A DNA stretch of 64,000 nt from Owenia fusiformis (GCA_903813345.2 CAIIXF020000002.1:20848455-20912454), one strand, 5' to 3'; positions 1-12,870 are shown, counted from the first letter of the stretch. A program made the numbers and translations. The notes: generated by a model from the sequence alone, not told the origin.

Positions 1-842
1 TGGACGAACGGCTTTTCTATATCCCCTTCGAACTTCGTTCAGTGGGATAATTAATACACATCCATCAACGTCATTGGATTTCAATTTACATCACATATGA
101 AGTGTTGTTCAAAGAAAGTCACAATGTCACTCACATTTCCATCCATTTAAGGAATGCATATTTATTGAATTAAAGTTTATTGAACAATATTTCCTGGTTT
201 AATCCAGTTTCCTCTTGATTTTATTAATTTCTCTGAAGTAGAAACTTGATGATAAAATGCTGTTTAATAATAGGAAATGCTGTTACTTACTCAAGTATTA
301 TTCAATTAATGTTAGGCCTTATCTTTAGTGTTTTCCTGGCACAATTACACAACACATTATTCTATTTAAGTTGTTTTTGCATTAAGATTGTATCTGATCC
401 TTGCATGAGAGAAACATTACGTTTGTTACCATGGAGATTAAACATTTTTTGAATAGTTTTTTCCAAATATGGTTTTCAAAGATCCGAATGATCAGTAGCA
501 AATATCGAAACTTAGCAAAAACAATATGCATGTTTTTTTTCGAAGCCAGAGGCTCCTAAAGTATCATATTTGACACATAGTGCCATTTGTCTATTTACCC
601 TATGTAAAAAAACAAATTATTACCACCTTGCCGGGCCAGTTGTAGGGGTTTTAGTGCTAGTTTAGAAGGCATTCATTTTACTATATTGACCTGAGCAATA
701 TGTGACGTCATAGTGGTGGTCCATATTGCCGGTCAAGAATGCATTTAACTACCGGCAATTTTCCCCGGGAAATTAGATATTGTTCAGTGCGTAAGATTTT
801 CTTGCAGTTTCAGTCCTGGTCATTAACGGTGGTAGTAATACT
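1..842. other. non-coding stretch, nothing recognised
   Basis: AT-rich sequence with only short chance open frames on both strands. I see no gene, RNA or tandem repeat before the palindrome that follows. Confidence 0.6.
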
Positions 843-890
843 AATAACGTCATTTCTGCGGGCAATATTGCCCTTCGAAATGACGTTATT
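843..890. repeat. GC-richer palindrome with AACGTCATTTC arms
   Basis: The 14-base arm AATAACGTCATTTC is followed by its exact reverse complement, GAAATGACGTTATT, ending at 890. The inner part, GGGCAATATTGCCC, is itself palindromic. A related stretch (ATTGCCCTT-GAAATGACGTTATTGTACTA) occurs near 44210, so this is a dispersed hairpin element, probably part of a small MITE. The outer borders are not defined. Confidence 0.7.
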
Positions 891-2459
891 GTACTATTCA
901 CTACCCAAAACACTCTTTGGCAATACATGTATTTAACTTTTCTTAAACAGAGATACAGTCAGTTAGAGGATATGGTTTTTACTTCACATTTTGAAAAATA
1001 AAAATAAAATTTAATGTAGACATAACAACGAAAGAAGATGGATGACAATATGCCGTTAAGAACTGTTGCAGCGAAAATGATTTGATAGAGCATGAATATC
1101 ACACCTAAATCATGACAAACCTCCCATTTTTGTTGTCTAAGGCTATCATCAGAGGTACATTTTTCTAATTATATTGTATCGATTGTAAGATAAACAAGTA
1201 CAAAGGTCTCACAAAAGATATAATTGTATTCACAAGTAAACACAAATAATTACTATGGATTTTGGGTTCCTTTAAGGTAAAACAATGTAAAAAATATAAA
1301 AAATCGATAGTATCACATGTCAATCAAAACAGGAATAGGGTAATAATTTTTGAAGCCCATTATAAGTTCCCGCCATATTTCTGCCACGATTTCTCTTTTA
1401 TCATTTGAATAATATTGCCATTCCTCTTTTTCATATTTTTCCAATTCCAAATGTCCTTTTTCAATCCACATGTACATGACTATGTGAAATATGACCATCA
1501 TTATATATCATTACTGAATTAGATTGGAAGAGATACAGATGAATCATAATGGATTAATTAAGGTTATGAGACTATAGCATGATAAATGCCCGAGTATTAG
1601 CTTTGGGTGGCCATTATTTGGGTGAGAATAGACAAATATTTCACATCATAGTTCATTTCCATGGTTACTTTGCATATATATTACACTTAGAATTTGATAA
1701 AAATTAAGATTGGCAATATAGAGTTGTTAGATAAAAAATGAAAGCGAGATGTACATGTATGGTCCTGTATAATGTGTCTGCCTTTCATTTAGCCCAAGGC
1801 CAATACGATGAAATTGCTAGGTATATAATACATGTACATAGGTAACCCCTCGAACAATTTCAGCTGGTGCAGTCATTAAGAAAATAAGAGCTAACACATT
1901 ATAAAAATTGACTCAAAATTTGATGAAAAAATGCATTTTTTGATGTCCCTGTTTCTTAAAAATGAAAATTCAGGAATTCACATTCATAACGAATGTAACA
2001 TTTTATATTTTCCTCTGCAAATGTATAAATCAGTTGAAATTACATAATATATGTTCACTAAAGCAGCTTTAAACAGTGTCACAATTATTGACATTGGGGT
2101 CGACACGATTATTCAAGAATCTCATTGCGTCAATAACACGACTCCGCAACTATTTACTGAACCGCAAATGACTTGTAACTACAAGGTTGTTATATTAGAT
2201 ATTTATATTACAGCATACGCCCCTTTTGTGTCTTTGTTCCACAAAAATGAATGAAAATGGGTTTTTATAAGGTCTTTGTAGGGTAATAGTCATTGTGCGT
2301 GTTCATTAAATTATTTGACATTCTCTCTCTTTTCAACTCAAATGTACAGTTCTTTTGAACATATTGTTATATCACCAGTGTTGAATTACTATCATTAATA
2401 ACATAGGCGATTTATCATTTCTACTTGCAAACAAAATATCTTAGAGGTCATATTTTTAT
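891..2459. other. non-coding stretch, nothing recognised
   Basis: No open frame longer than about 70 codons, no tandem array and no recognisable element was seen. Short frames here lack codon structure or domain similarity. Confidence 0.6.
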
Positions 2460-2640
2460 GGCGAACTACAAGGAAAAGAGTGGAATTAGAAAGGAATAAA
2501 ATAATCCATCATGTAGCCAACACTCTTATTTGTATAGAAATGTGAGAAAATTGATAACTTCATTCAAATTTTAGAGAGAAATAGAGTGAAATAAGCATGA
2601 GCAGACGGACATTGTTGCAGGAGTGAGAAACATATTCTAC
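2460..2640 (+). repeat. dispersed family A, single copy
   Basis: It reads GGAAAAGAGTGGAAT, then AAGGAATAAA, then CATGTAGCCAACACTC, then TTCAAATTTTAGAGAGAAATAG, and closes with GAGCAGACGGACATTG. The same blocks recur in the same order near 9.05, 12.5 and 62.6 kb, and inverted near 4.2, 30.3, 32.3 and 45.9 kb. It has no coding capacity. The class (SINE-like or non-autonomous DNA element) is unknown. Confidence 0.65.
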
Positions 2641-2984
2641 ATAAAATCTTCAATGTACTCCTTTCCAGTGAATAATACTAATTCAGTCATAATTCAACAA
2701 CATAATAGAATAAAAAAGATGCTAGAATAAAAAGGCACTAGCTGTCCTAATGATAATTTAGAGTGTTTATGAGTTCTCTATGCTATGCAGTGTGATATTT
2801 GACCATACCTCCTTGTGATATTTCACCATACCCATGACACACCAATCCCCATTAGTAGGGGAGTCAGGGGGCCTAAAAAGTAGAGCCTATTACCAACCTA
2901 ATCAGAACTCACAAATCATAGGAGTATTTCAACAATGATTTATTCTACCTGCTTATTAATAAAACATGCTAATGGAACAACCAA

Positions 2985-3145
2985 AAAGTCATTTACATGA
3001 ATGTCACAACCTAGATTAATGTAACAATTGTTACTGAACAGAACACTAGGGCAAGTCACAACACAAGCATTATAACATACAAAATTTCACCACCTGCTAT
3101 TTGTTACATACGCTGACCACTGAATGCCAAATGCTGAACAACTTT
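2985..3145 (+). repeat. dispersed family B copy
   Basis: It contains ATGTCACAACCTAGA, TGTTAC and CACCACCTGCTATTTGTTACA, followed by CACTGAATGCCAAATGCTGAAC. Similar blocks occur at 3.93-4.08, 27.1, 28.9, 45.0 and 48.4-48.7 kb. It is degenerate and its borders are approximate. Confidence 0.5.
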
Positions 3146-3677
3146 TACTATTTTACCAAAAATTCAAAATGGCCACCTAGTAATTTACCCAGCATGCCCA
3201 AAATCTAATCAGATTTTGGCACTAATCTATTATTTTCATAGATTTCAAGTCAAACAGGAAAACAATCTTCCTGGAATTTTGATGACAACATCTATGTAAC
3301 ACCCGGCCAGAACACACACATGCCCATCAACACAAGATGACAATAAAGAAAAGAACATTGAAAAAGCGAGATAAAAATCCTAAAACTTTGATATATAGCT
3401 TGAATATCATGCTACCCTGGATCGAGAGAAATCACATTATAGGGATTTGTGTGTATTAGCGTACAAAGCCGATGACAATGAATGCATTACATTTACAGGT
3501 TGTAATTTCCCAAAGGAGATAGTTTGCCAATCATGTTGCTTTTGTCAAATAAACAATTGCAGCGAATTAACTCGTCTTTCTAATGGAAGATATGCACCTA
3601 CACGCACCTAGTCTATCAACCTTATGAAGTGACACAACAAAACCGTCAATCAGTTTTTCGTCTTGCGTAGTAGATAA

Positions 3678-3691
3678 GGGGGGGGGGGGGG
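3678..3691 (+). repeat. 14-base G homopolymer
   Basis: An uninterrupted run of 14 G in AT-rich surroundings. Length polymorphism or sequencing error is likely here. Confidence 0.9.
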
Positions 3692-3924
3692 TCCAGGGTT
3701 GTGAATCAAGACTAATAATTTTTCTGTGATTTGGATAATTTGATGAGTATAAGAATCAAATAAATATCAAAACAAACTATATAGCCATACATTGAATCAA
3801 GAAATATACATGTATATCAAACTGCCATAGAGCAAGCATTCATTTTATAATAACTCCCATTAAAGGGCATGAATGCTCCATTTGAGACTGATAAGATAAT
3901 CAGCATTAGAACAGATCAAGGCTT

Positions 3925-4085
3925 TAAACATGCAAAATAACACCACCTCCCATATGTTACAGACACCAACCGCCAAATGCCAAACACCAACTGCCTAACG
4001 CTGAACAATGTCCACAAAATAGTTGGAGACTATAACAATATGTCAACACTTTTTGGTAGTGACATAAAAATCCTCATATAATAGT
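3925..4085 (+). repeat. dispersed family B copy
   Basis: It contains AACATGCAAAATAACACCACCTCC, CATATGTTACAGACACC, CCAAATGCCAAACACCAAC and GGAGACTATAACAATATGTCA, and closes with GTAGTGACATAAAAATCC. This block order matches the copy at 44985-45130. Confidence 0.55.
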
Positions 4086-4189
4086 CTGAAGGAAATGGAG
4101 CTTGCTGATGACAGGAATCAGGATCACATATATTTGATATCATCCTGAATTGCCAATCTTTCCAGCTGCCTCTTAAAATGACTCATCCA

Positions 4190-4400
4190 TGAAGCTTCTG
4201 TTTGTCAACCATTGCTTAAAATCTCCGTCTGCTGAATATTCACAAATTTATCCTCCACGATTTCTCTCTAAAATTTGAATAAAGTATCATATTTTTTGTG
4301 GGTTCCATACAATTTGGGGTGTCAACTACATGCCTGTTTACTTCATACTCAAATAACATCCTCTCTTTCCACTCAATTTCATGTTTCAAAACAAGACCAT
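4190..4400 (-). repeat. dispersed family A, inverted copy
   Basis: The inverted 3' end (TCTCCGTCTGCTGAA) is followed by CTCTAAAATTTGAATAAAGTAT and, further on, CTCTTTCCACTCAATTTC. This is the family A block order on the minus strand. Confidence 0.5.
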
Positions 4401-4680
4401 GAGAAAATCATATTTGAAGGGAGCAGTCACAGAACATTAGCTTGAAACATTTGCGCCCCATTTCAGACCATTAAATGTAACAGGCACAACGCCAGAGCAT
4501 TAATGGAAAAGATCACTTCAATTGTTCATAGGGATTTACAGATCCCATTCAATCCGAGGTCTAATTCTTGGAAATTAGGTTATTCCTTTTTATTATCTGG
4601 TTATATGGGAACTGCTAACACAAAGTCAAAAACAAAACTGCTATTTCACAGTTTAACAATGAGAATGTATAAAACTAAGG

Positions 4681-4953
4681 TTGGCCCAGAAAAAAAAAAG
4701 TTGGGCCCAAAACCAAAAATATTTAGGCCAAAAAAGGCCCCAAAAAGTGGGCCTTTTGGTCATTATTGGGCCTTCTAAGGACTTATTATTTTAATTTTAG
4801 GCCAAATTTTGGAGAAGATGGGCCTCAAATTTTCAAAATTTGGGCCCACTTTTCGGTTTTAGGGGCCCAAAATTTTTTTTCGCGCAAGAGCGGAGGTTTT
4901 TTCTCTGACCTCAAATTTGGGCCCCCCCCTGTTGGTTCCTGGATCCGCCACTG
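4681..4953. mobile_element. truncated MITE with GGATCCGCCACTG end
   Basis: The right end, CCTGGATCCGCCACTG, matches the terminal inverted repeat of the complete 171-bp element at 25999-26169. Interior blocks (GGCCCAAAA, AAAAGTGGGCC, TGGTCATTATTGGGCCTTCTAAGG) are shared with that copy in inverted order. The left inverted repeat is missing, so this copy is 5'-truncated or rearranged. It is longer than the complete copy and has repeated GGGCCC-rich segments. Confidence 0.65.
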
Positions 4954-4983
4954 CCTTAATGTATGGAAGGATTGGCAAACAAA

Positions 4984-5085
4984 AAAGGATGAATGGATAA
5001 ATGAAAGGATGGATGAATGGATGGATAGATGGATGGATGGATGGATGAAAGGATGGATGGATGAATGGATGGATGGAGGGCCAGA
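4984..5085. repeat. (GGAT)n microsatellite
   Basis: Imperfect GGAT/GAAT/GGAT runs lie directly next to the truncated MITE. They create spurious open frames on both strands that read as repeated W-M-D or H-P-S-I peptides. Confidence 0.9.
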
Positions 5086-5089
5086 CAAA

Positions 5090-6420
5090 CAGATGGATCA
5101 ATTGGTGTCACTCCACAGGCCCAAAACGTGTTCCGGCACAAGTTTTCATGTTCGTCTGCCTCCATGCGAACCACCTCCTACGTTACACACTAAAATAACA
5201 TGAAGACAAACAACCCTGAGATAGTCTACAAAAATATTTATCATAAAATTACACTCCGCAAATAAACATCTTGTAATGTTTTGGTAACGGAGCACTTGTT
5301 CTTAACCAACACTCTGTGGTATCCTACTGATAGCAGGTACCTTCTATGAACAGTTATAATGCAATTTATTATCTTATCCAAGTTAGGTACTAACCGCATG
5401 ATAAATATGACGTTATCTCAGATCTTGGATGATGAAGCAACTTCTGAAGATCTGGTACAATGAGGGGATATGTCAATCTTAAAAGAAGGATTCAATTGAC
5501 ATTTCTGCTTAAAAAAATATAATTGTAAAATTGAAATCTGAAAAAATTATTATGTTGTTCCAAGTCCTCTTTTGCATTATACTACTTTCTAAATTATGTA
5601 GGTGTGACAATATTATTAAAGTGGCCATACATGTATAGCAATAAATTAAACACATATATTTGAAGGTCGTGGGTTCAATTCCCACCGAGGTGGAATAACT
5701 TTTTCATATCAATGCAGCCCTTAGCATAGGATTAAAAGAAACTGACAGCTATCAAAACTTATTAGACCCAGCCTGAAGTATAATTGACAAAGTAAAAAAA
5801 ATCAATTCTTAAATCACAGCCAATATAATCGTTGCATCTATTCATACCATATAGTCCTATTCTAGAACTCGCTATAACCTCATACAGCAAGAAAACTATT
5901 ATATTAACTTAATATAAAGCTTGTAGCTTCAAGCATTTAAATTATAAGGCATGAAGATAATACGATAGGCTAATAATAGAACATAACACGGATGTATACA
6001 TTGTCAAAGCAAAAAAGATAATGTCGGAGATCTGTCTTAAAACACAAGCTATTTTGACAAGTATTTATCATAATGGTTTCCTCATATCAGACAAGACTTA
6101 TGTTAACAGAGTTCAGACTTTACAGTTTCTGTCTTTCATTATGTTCAAAGAGATTCTCCCTTGAAGTTCAAGGTGGCGCTTAATCATTAATATCAAATAG
6201 TTGAAAGGAGTTCAATTTTGAAGCATGTCGTTTCCTGGAAATCTTGGAAATATTCTATTAATGTCAATGTAAAGAGAAAAGAAAAAACAAGTTCTCAAGA
6301 AACGGTTTTATTCTGGTTCCCCGTGGCTGAAAACATTTTCAAGAGAATTTTAACTAAATATTAATTACTTAAATCCGAACAGTTTCTCTAAGTAAAAGAC
6401 ATAGGAAAAGTGTCTCCAAG
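5090..6420. other. non-coding stretch with one tRNA-like fragment
   Basis: Apart from a T-arm-like 29-mer near 5664, nothing is recognised. It is AT-rich, with short open frames only. Confidence 0.55.
5664..5692 (+). repeat. tRNA T-arm-like fragment (B box)
   Basis: GTGGGTTCAATTCCCAC forms a perfect five-pair T stem with a TTCAATT loop and fits the pol III B-box consensus. No A box or acceptor stem is found at the right distance upstream. It is therefore probably a tRNA or tRNA-derived SINE remnant rather than a working tRNA gene. Confidence 0.45.
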
Positions 6421-6423
6421 AGA

Positions 6424-6812
6424 CTAAATGTCTACCTAAAAGCTTGAAGGTCTACCATAGAGCTTAAAGTCTACCAAAGAACTTTAAGGTCTTCCACAGA
6501 GCTTAAAGTCTACCAAAGAGCTTAAAGGTCTACCAAAGAACTTAAGGTATTCCGAAGAGCTTATAGTCAACCAAAGAGCTTTAAGGTCTACCAAAGAGCT
6601 TAATGGTCTACCAAAGAGCTTAAAGGTCTACCAAAGAGCTCAAAGGTCTACCAAAGAGCTCAAAGGTCTAGCTTTAAAGTCTAGCAAAGAGCTTAAAGAT
6701 CTAGCTAAGAGGCCAAAGGTCTATCAAAGAGCTCTGAAGTCTAGTTTTAAGGTCTACCTAACAGCCTAAAGGTCTATCCAATAGCCTAAAGGTCTAAGGA
6801 TCTATCTAAGAG
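6424..6812. repeat. about 20-bp minisatellite (AAAGGTCTACCAAAGAGCTT)
   Basis: About 18 units of AAAGGTCTACCAAAGAGCTT with substitutions and small indels. The units are most regular in the middle (about 6570-6670) and decay at both edges. Confidence 0.9.
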
Positions 6813-7465
6813 CCAAAACGACTCCTAACATTCATTTTCATAATTTCTAATCTATGTTTTTCTCCTCTATTCTGAGAAAACTTACTTACAGGTTAAGCCG
6901 ACATTAAGATTGATTATTCTTTGACTTGTCTACAAGAATTAAGGATAAAAGACCCCATAAATTGAGTTATGCCACATTACTGGACTTCTGGGAGTTGAAA
7001 TGCCAATATCCATTTAGACTATTACAACATACATATGATATCAAAATGAGACCTATCACAGGATGTTACGTGTTATTCAATTACCAAGCTATGAAAAAAA
7101 TACAAATGCCAGTTCTTAGCGTGAATTGTCAGAAATAAGTAAATATGATATCTTATTTGGAGTATTTTCTTACATTGAAGATGAGAAAAGACAAGACCTA
7201 TCAGAAGATGAATTATCATAAGATGAAGATGAATTACAGGATGTAATTTTCTACATCTTGGATTCTATTTGTTGTTTTCTTGTCAGAATGGTGATTCACT
7301 TCCATAAGGACATGACAACATTTTCCACAGATTGAATATTAATTACCACTCAATAGCCAATAGGTCTGCCAAACAATTTTCCGAACATAATCGCATGAAA
7401 CCCAAATGAAGGATCAGAATTCAGCCATCTATGGTTGCATACTATCAGTGCTTTTTAGGGTGATG

Positions 7466-7655
7466 TTAGTCTCAAAGCAGAACGTTTTTATGGTAAGGAT
7501 AGTCTCAAAGCAGAGCATTTTAATGGTAAGGATAGTCTCAAAGCAAAACCTTTTTATAGTAAAGATAGTCTCAAAGCAGAGCCTTTGTATGGTGAGGATA
7601 GTCTCAAAGTAGTGCCTTTGTATGATCAAGATAGTCTCAAAGTGTTGCCTTTCCT
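7466..7655. repeat. 33-bp tandem repeat, about 6 copies
   Basis: The unit starts GATAGTCTCAAAGCAGAGCC and continues through TTTTTATGGTAAG. Because 33 is a multiple of three, frames stay open on both strands (a V-S-K-Q peptide on plus, an F-E-T-I-L-T-I peptide on minus). These frames are repeat artefacts. Confidence 0.9.
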
Positions 7656-7659
7656 CAAT

Positions 7660-9040
7660 CACATTCTCAAGGAGTAAAACTGCTTCGGATAAAATACCTA
7701 CCACCCTCTATGAAAGTCGGTACATCATACTAATTTTGAAGACATGTAGTTTCAAATACTCTTTTAATTTTTTGGTGGGACCCCAACACAGTGATTCAAC
7801 TAATCTCCCCATTAACTCAAGGTTTTTTATTTGTGTTTGATGAGTGTGTCCATATGCTTGGATAATCCTGCTAAGTGGGAAAACTCCATTATCTTCATTG
7901 GCATTAAACAAGATAGAGATCCTGGAGAAAATCACAATAATTCACAAACTTACTATTTCCATTGCCTCCTCAATAAAGCCTTGTATAAATAAATACAAAT
8001 ATATATTACAACACAATTTATTGCCATTCTTCATTGAAAAAAACAACATAATAAAAAATTAATTATGAACAAATAAATGTCTTAAATTACATTGAAAAAA
8101 TTTAACTTGCCAGATAATAATTGATTTTCATAGAATAACAGTAATTGGTTACCGACTTGAATCCAGTGTTATGCAAAAATGACCTTTCCGCAGCTGATAA
8201 TTTGACAATGGGCTGACAGGATGGGAATACTAGCTTTTAACATGATGGATTATTTTGAACAGAGCTGCCTCAGGATGTTAGCAAGCTGCATGTAAAATGT
8301 TACTAAAAGCAAGGTTAAACCAATGAAGGTTGTTTCAGTTTCACAATTTCCTTGTTGGTTTGTTGTTTATTGAGGTACAGTCTGGCGTCAGTTTAAATGA
8401 AATAAATCAGGAAAAAACAGGAAAAAACAGGAAAAATCGATACTAAATTCATCACATGAATATAATATTATTCCAATAATAAATTTTATCATTTCTCGCT
8501 AATCATTTTTGTTTGAAGGATCAAGAATCCATCAATGCTAGTTTGATTTAAGTGGACCCCTTAGCATGAGCACAAAAACAATTATCAATAGATTAAATCT
8601 ATATCCTGTTGACAGTTAGCAGTCTGCGGAATAAAATACAGCCGCGTCTTCTATTGATAATGTGACAAAACAAGAATTGGCAAGGTATATTTATGAAATA
8701 AACGAAACATTCTTGACGCAAACAACCCAAGGTATAAAGAGAATCTTAAAAACCAAATACTTCAATCAAATATTTTTGAGAAAATGTATAAAAATAGAAA
8801 AAACGGCACGGAAAAAGTTTTTCATTTACAGGTATTGGCATATCCTATCTTTCATTAGAGCAGAACTGTTACAGAGACCAAAGAAGCAGACGGATGAATA
8901 TATATGTGTGTGTGGAGATATTAAACTACGGAGATGTGCTATGAAGGCAGTTTATTAACAACTGCCTAATAAAGGACCAATGAAGCATAACTTCATACAG
9001 GTAAGATTAGATCAACGTGGTTATGTTTTGAAATATTAAA
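7660..9040. other. non-coding stretch, one short triplicated 10-mer
   Basis: A triplicated GGAAAAAACA lies at about 8410-8437. The longest open frame (8662-8958, 98 codons, lysine- and isoleucine-rich) shows no recognisable domain, so I do not call it a gene. Confidence 0.5.
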
Positions 9041-9190
9041 TTGTGGAAAAGATATAAAATTTGCAAGGAATAATACAAACAGGCATGTGGTCAATACTCT
9101 AAATTACTATAGATAAAAATTAAGAACATCAGAATCATTTGTTCAAATTTTGAGAAAATAGCACGATCTAATAAATAACATGGGGATTAT
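9041..9190 (+). repeat. dispersed family A, degraded copy
   Basis: GCAAGGAATAATACAAACAGGCATGTGGTCAATACTC aligns in order to the 12.5-kb array unit, followed by TGTTCAAATTTTGAGA. Borders are approximate. Confidence 0.5.
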
Positions 9191-9584
9191 AGTCTCAAAG
9201 TCAAAATGCAATTATAGAGAAAATGTGTGAAACACACATGATCAGATAAGATAAAAATAAGAAGATTGTAAAGTACTCCGACAACAGGTACGTTAACGGG
9301 AAATGAGGTGAGCTATTTGGAGAACAAATATTTTTTAGAAAAATCCTGTCTTCTTACCTAAACGCTAGCAAAAAAGATGCTATACATAATATACAGGAAT
9401 TGAAATTGAAGTCACGCATTTGAAGATTAATCAGGCCAATAGTTCAATATTAAGACTATGCATGTAGAAAAATGATTGAAAGATTATAGTTTTAGGGCTG
9501 ACCATAGAGTTTTTTCAAGATGATCAGCTTTTTAATCACTTATCAATAACCTAGGTATAATTTGAACTATTTTGGAACCACAGT

Positions 9585-9835
9585 GTTCTACTCAAAAGGT
9601 GTTCAACTTAAAAAAGTACAAAAAGTCTTCACTTACATTGGTTCATTAACATGGATTGGAGTCATAGGACCATAAAATATGTTTTGCTTGTATATTATTC
9701 CAATTATAAGGTGCTCCACATACAGAGTCAATGGTTACAGGACCAAAAAAAGTGTTCTACTTGGGAGGTGTTTCACTTATGAGGTGTTCTCCTTATAGAG
9801 GTGTTCCATTTGGCAGTTTTTACTACACAGTGAAA
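9585..9835 (-). mobile_element. pogo-like MITE, degraded copy
   Basis: It has many GTGTTCNACTT and AGGTGTTCCA blocks, a CATTGGTTCATTAACAT core and a GTTTTTACTACACAG-like end. This matches the interior order of the complete copy at 10952-11195. The ends are eroded and no TA duplication can be assigned. Confidence 0.55.
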
Positions 9836-10951
9836 TAAAAGAAACATTGAACATCAAATGGTGCATTTAGAATCTAGAGACTAACAAATAAAATCAATGC
9901 ACAGGTTCTAAGGAATGTGAAAAATATGCATGATAAATATAAATCTATGGTAAACACAAACATCTCTATATTCATAGCTTAATTAAACTAGGAAGCCTTT
10001 CTTATGCACAGCTACCAGAATGTATTGATGGACATCTCTATTCATATCCATGGTCCGTTTACATAAATTGATTCTACTTTCTTGAGGCTGAGTACACTTT
10101 ACTGACACGGGAAGCAACGATTGGCTATCACATAATATCCGATCCCTGTATTCCCATAGTCCAAGGATAGCTATAATCCCTGGAATGAATTGTTTCTTCA
10201 ATTGTTCATTTGGGTTAAGAATTTAAGCCAAGACTCGATGATTTGTGGGTGATTGAAAGCATAAGGTTCGTCTATGATGATGATGAGTATGTGAGAAACA
10301 ATTTGATTACATCAGTCACAATTCAATGTGTTTACAGCTTCAATTTTGTTAACACATTGCAAATTATTTTAGCAATATGATTTATAGACAATTAATTTCA
10401 ATAAGACGGTTTTTGCAAGGAAGACATCCAGGGTTCAATCTGCGTATATAACCATTCTGAGTCTCTTTATCCACAGCTTGTGAGAAACTCTGATATATCG
10501 TAAGAGAAAACATGTTTCCTCAATGGGGTATAACTGCTAACATTTCAGGTATATGTAAGCATCTACTTGGTTGAGAACTTAACATTTTTTTATGTTTTTC
10601 ACACATATCAAACATATTTTATGTTTTAACAGTTTCCCTTATTAGCCAAGCTTATTAACCTGGTAGGCGTAATAATGTTCTTGTTAAGCAAGACTAGCTC
10701 CAATTTCTTATGTAGTTTACGACACGCATGCTTGATATATGCAAACACGCAATATTCGCCATCATATAACATGACAACAAAGATGTTAGAGAGGTTTTTG
10801 GCTCAAACTAAGATCCGTAACGCATTCACCAGATTTATACGTAGCAGTTAAAACGAGATGTGGTTGCGGATATGTTTTTGCTATAACTCATTGTGAGAAA
10901 CCTCCCTATTCTTTAATTGAAACACTCACCAAAATTAACTATTGAAATATA

Positions 10952-11195
10952 CAGTGAAACCTGTAAAGTGGAACACCTCTGGAAAACCTCTGTTATTAGA
11001 ACACTTTTCAGAGTCCCAAGACCAACTCATTTAATGTTAAATGAACCTCTATAAGTGGAATACCTCCCAGGTGGAACAATTTTCAGAGTCCCAAGACCAA
11101 CTGAATTAATGTTAAATGAACTATTAGTAGAACACCTCCCAAGTGGAACACATTTTAGAAGTACCAAAGGTGTTCTACTTAGACATGTTTTACTG
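10952..11195 (+). mobile_element. pogo/Tigger-like MITE, complete copy
   Basis: It starts CAGTGAAACCTGTAAAGTGG and ends ACATGTTTTACTG, with TA on both sides (10950-10951 and 11196-11197). The interior has CAGAGTCCCAAGACCAACT and TTAATGTTAAATGAAC blocks twice and several GTGGAACACCTC blocks. CAGT-type ends with a TA target fit pogo/Tigger (Tc1/mariner) elements; that assignment is inferred from ends only. There is no coding sequence, so it would depend on a transposase supplied elsewhere. Confidence 0.75.
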
Positions 11196-12189
11196 TAAAA
11201 ATAACAAGCTAGAAGTCATGTATCCAATCTGATTTATGATTTGCACTGACATAGTTCAGGAAAGAATTATTATTACTCAAGTATATTTATACAGGTACTT
11301 ATGGTTGAAGATAGTACAGGGTGTTTCAAATGTATGCACCCCCCATTAACTCATAAAAGTAGCAGTGACACCCTGTATTAATCCTACTCTTCAATTTGTT
11401 AATCTTTTTAATATTTCAATTTCACTTATTCAAATAATGAGAGCTAGCTTCATCAATACTTATGAATATAAAAGATAATCCTTTGTTTTAGCCAATCAGA
11501 TAAGGTCAATCAAATTGAACTAGCCAATCAGAGACCATGTGAGACAATAATGCTACCTTTATAACACTACAGGTAGCCCTGAAATCGAGCTAACACACCG
11601 CACGATAGAATCCTTAGTTCAAGAGTATTTCTAATCTTACAGGATACATATTACATCTCATTTGACAATAAATTATGTCAAAATCAGCCAGGGTTTATTT
11701 TTTCACTTCATTGAATCCATTTAACATCAATCATACAGATTTTCGTAGTTGAATATGGTGCACTCATGAAGTATGTTTTCAGCCTATTATTGTTTACATA
11801 AGAGGAAAAATCTATTATTTTTTAGTATGACTTACAAAAAATTGTAAATGAAAGAATTTTTTCCTGAGAAAGTGGCCTGATTTTTTTCACATATTGTGTT
11901 TCAATGTTCATATTAAAAACAGCATTGATTAATGAAAACACAGAATGAAATTCTGCGCTAAGGGCTGATGTGAAAACAAAAAACAACTTGGAGATGTTGA
12001 TTTGATGTGGCTGATGCCGGAATAGTATAGTTGTTCAGGTAAGAATTGCAGCATGGGAATAATAGCCAGAAACAGAATATTTTCCAAGGATAATACTTAT
12101 TAACATGCTGAGTGATAAATTGAAGAGCCTGTCAAAATATTTGTAACGAATATTAATTTGTTTTCTCAAAATATTAATAAATTACTTCA

Positions 12190-12312
12190 TACCATGAAAC
12201 CTGTATATCTGAACACCTCTCTAATTTGAACACCTCTTAATGTGAACACTTTTTCTAGGCTCTAAATACATCTCACATTGACTAACATATTTAAAATTCT
12301 TGAAATGTGAAC
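12190..12312 (+). mobile_element. pogo-like MITE, second subfamily, 3'-truncated
   Basis: It begins CCATGAAACCTGTATATCTGAACACCTCTC, then TGTGAACACTTTTTCTAGGC and CTTGAAATGTGAACAACCC. It belongs to the CTGAACAC subfamily also seen at 45136, 60075 and 61136. The right end is missing. Confidence 0.6.
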
Positions 12313-12477
12313 AACCCATAATAGCAATATAGTCACCTAAGTGACTGTTATTTCCCCTCAATTTTGTAATAAAGGTTGATCCTTGATGATTTTCAACATG
12401 ATTTTGGATCAAAAGGTGTTGAGACCTTGCAGTAAATTCCAATGGGTATTATTACAAACAGAATTTAACAGGTTAAC

Positions 12478-12870
12478 AGGCATATGGTAGACACTTTAAA
12501 GTGTAAAGAAATGTTTGAAAATCAATTCACTCAAATTTTTAAATGTTAAATATCCAGGAAAAGAGTGGAATCAGCAAGGAATAAAGTAGACAGGCATAAA
12601 GTCAACACTTTAAATTGTAAAGAAATGTTTGAAAATCAATTCACTCAAATTTTTAAATGTTAAATATACAGGAAAAGAGTGGAATCAGCAAGGGATAAAG
12701 TAGACAGGCATAAAGTCAACACTTTAAATTGTAAGGAAATGTTTGAAAATCAAATATTCATTCAGATTTTCAAATATAAAATAGATGGGAAAAGAGTAGA
12801 ATCTGCAAGGAATAAAGTAGACAGGCATAAAGTCAACACTTAAAATTGTAAGGAAATCTCTAGAAATCAG
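12478..12870 (+). repeat. family A tandem array, 114-bp unit, about 3.5 copies
   Basis: The block AGGCATAAAGTCAACACTTT recurs at about 12478, 12592, 12706 and 12823 (periods 114, 114, 117). Copies 1 to 3 are nearly identical and copy 4 is more diverged. Each unit carries GGAAAAGAGTGGAATCAGCA and AATTGTAAAGAAATG. The array lacks the GAGCAGACGG terminal block, so only part of the family sequence was amplified. Confidence 0.85.

Noticed and set aside
4825-5203. Overlapping open frames rich in His-Pro-Ser-Ile or Trp-Met-Asp
   Set aside because: They are translations of the GGAT microsatellite and the adjacent MITE, open in several frames at once.
5664-5692. Functional tRNA gene
   Set aside because: Only the T arm is present; no A box or acceptor stem at the proper distance.
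7406-7704. Repetitive 91- and 68-codon frames on opposite strands
   Set aside because: They are products of the 33-bp tandem repeat, whose length is a multiple of three.
8662-8958. 98-codon frame as a small gene
   Set aside because: Composition follows local A-richness; no domain, signal peptide or splice context was seen, so chance is the simpler explanation.
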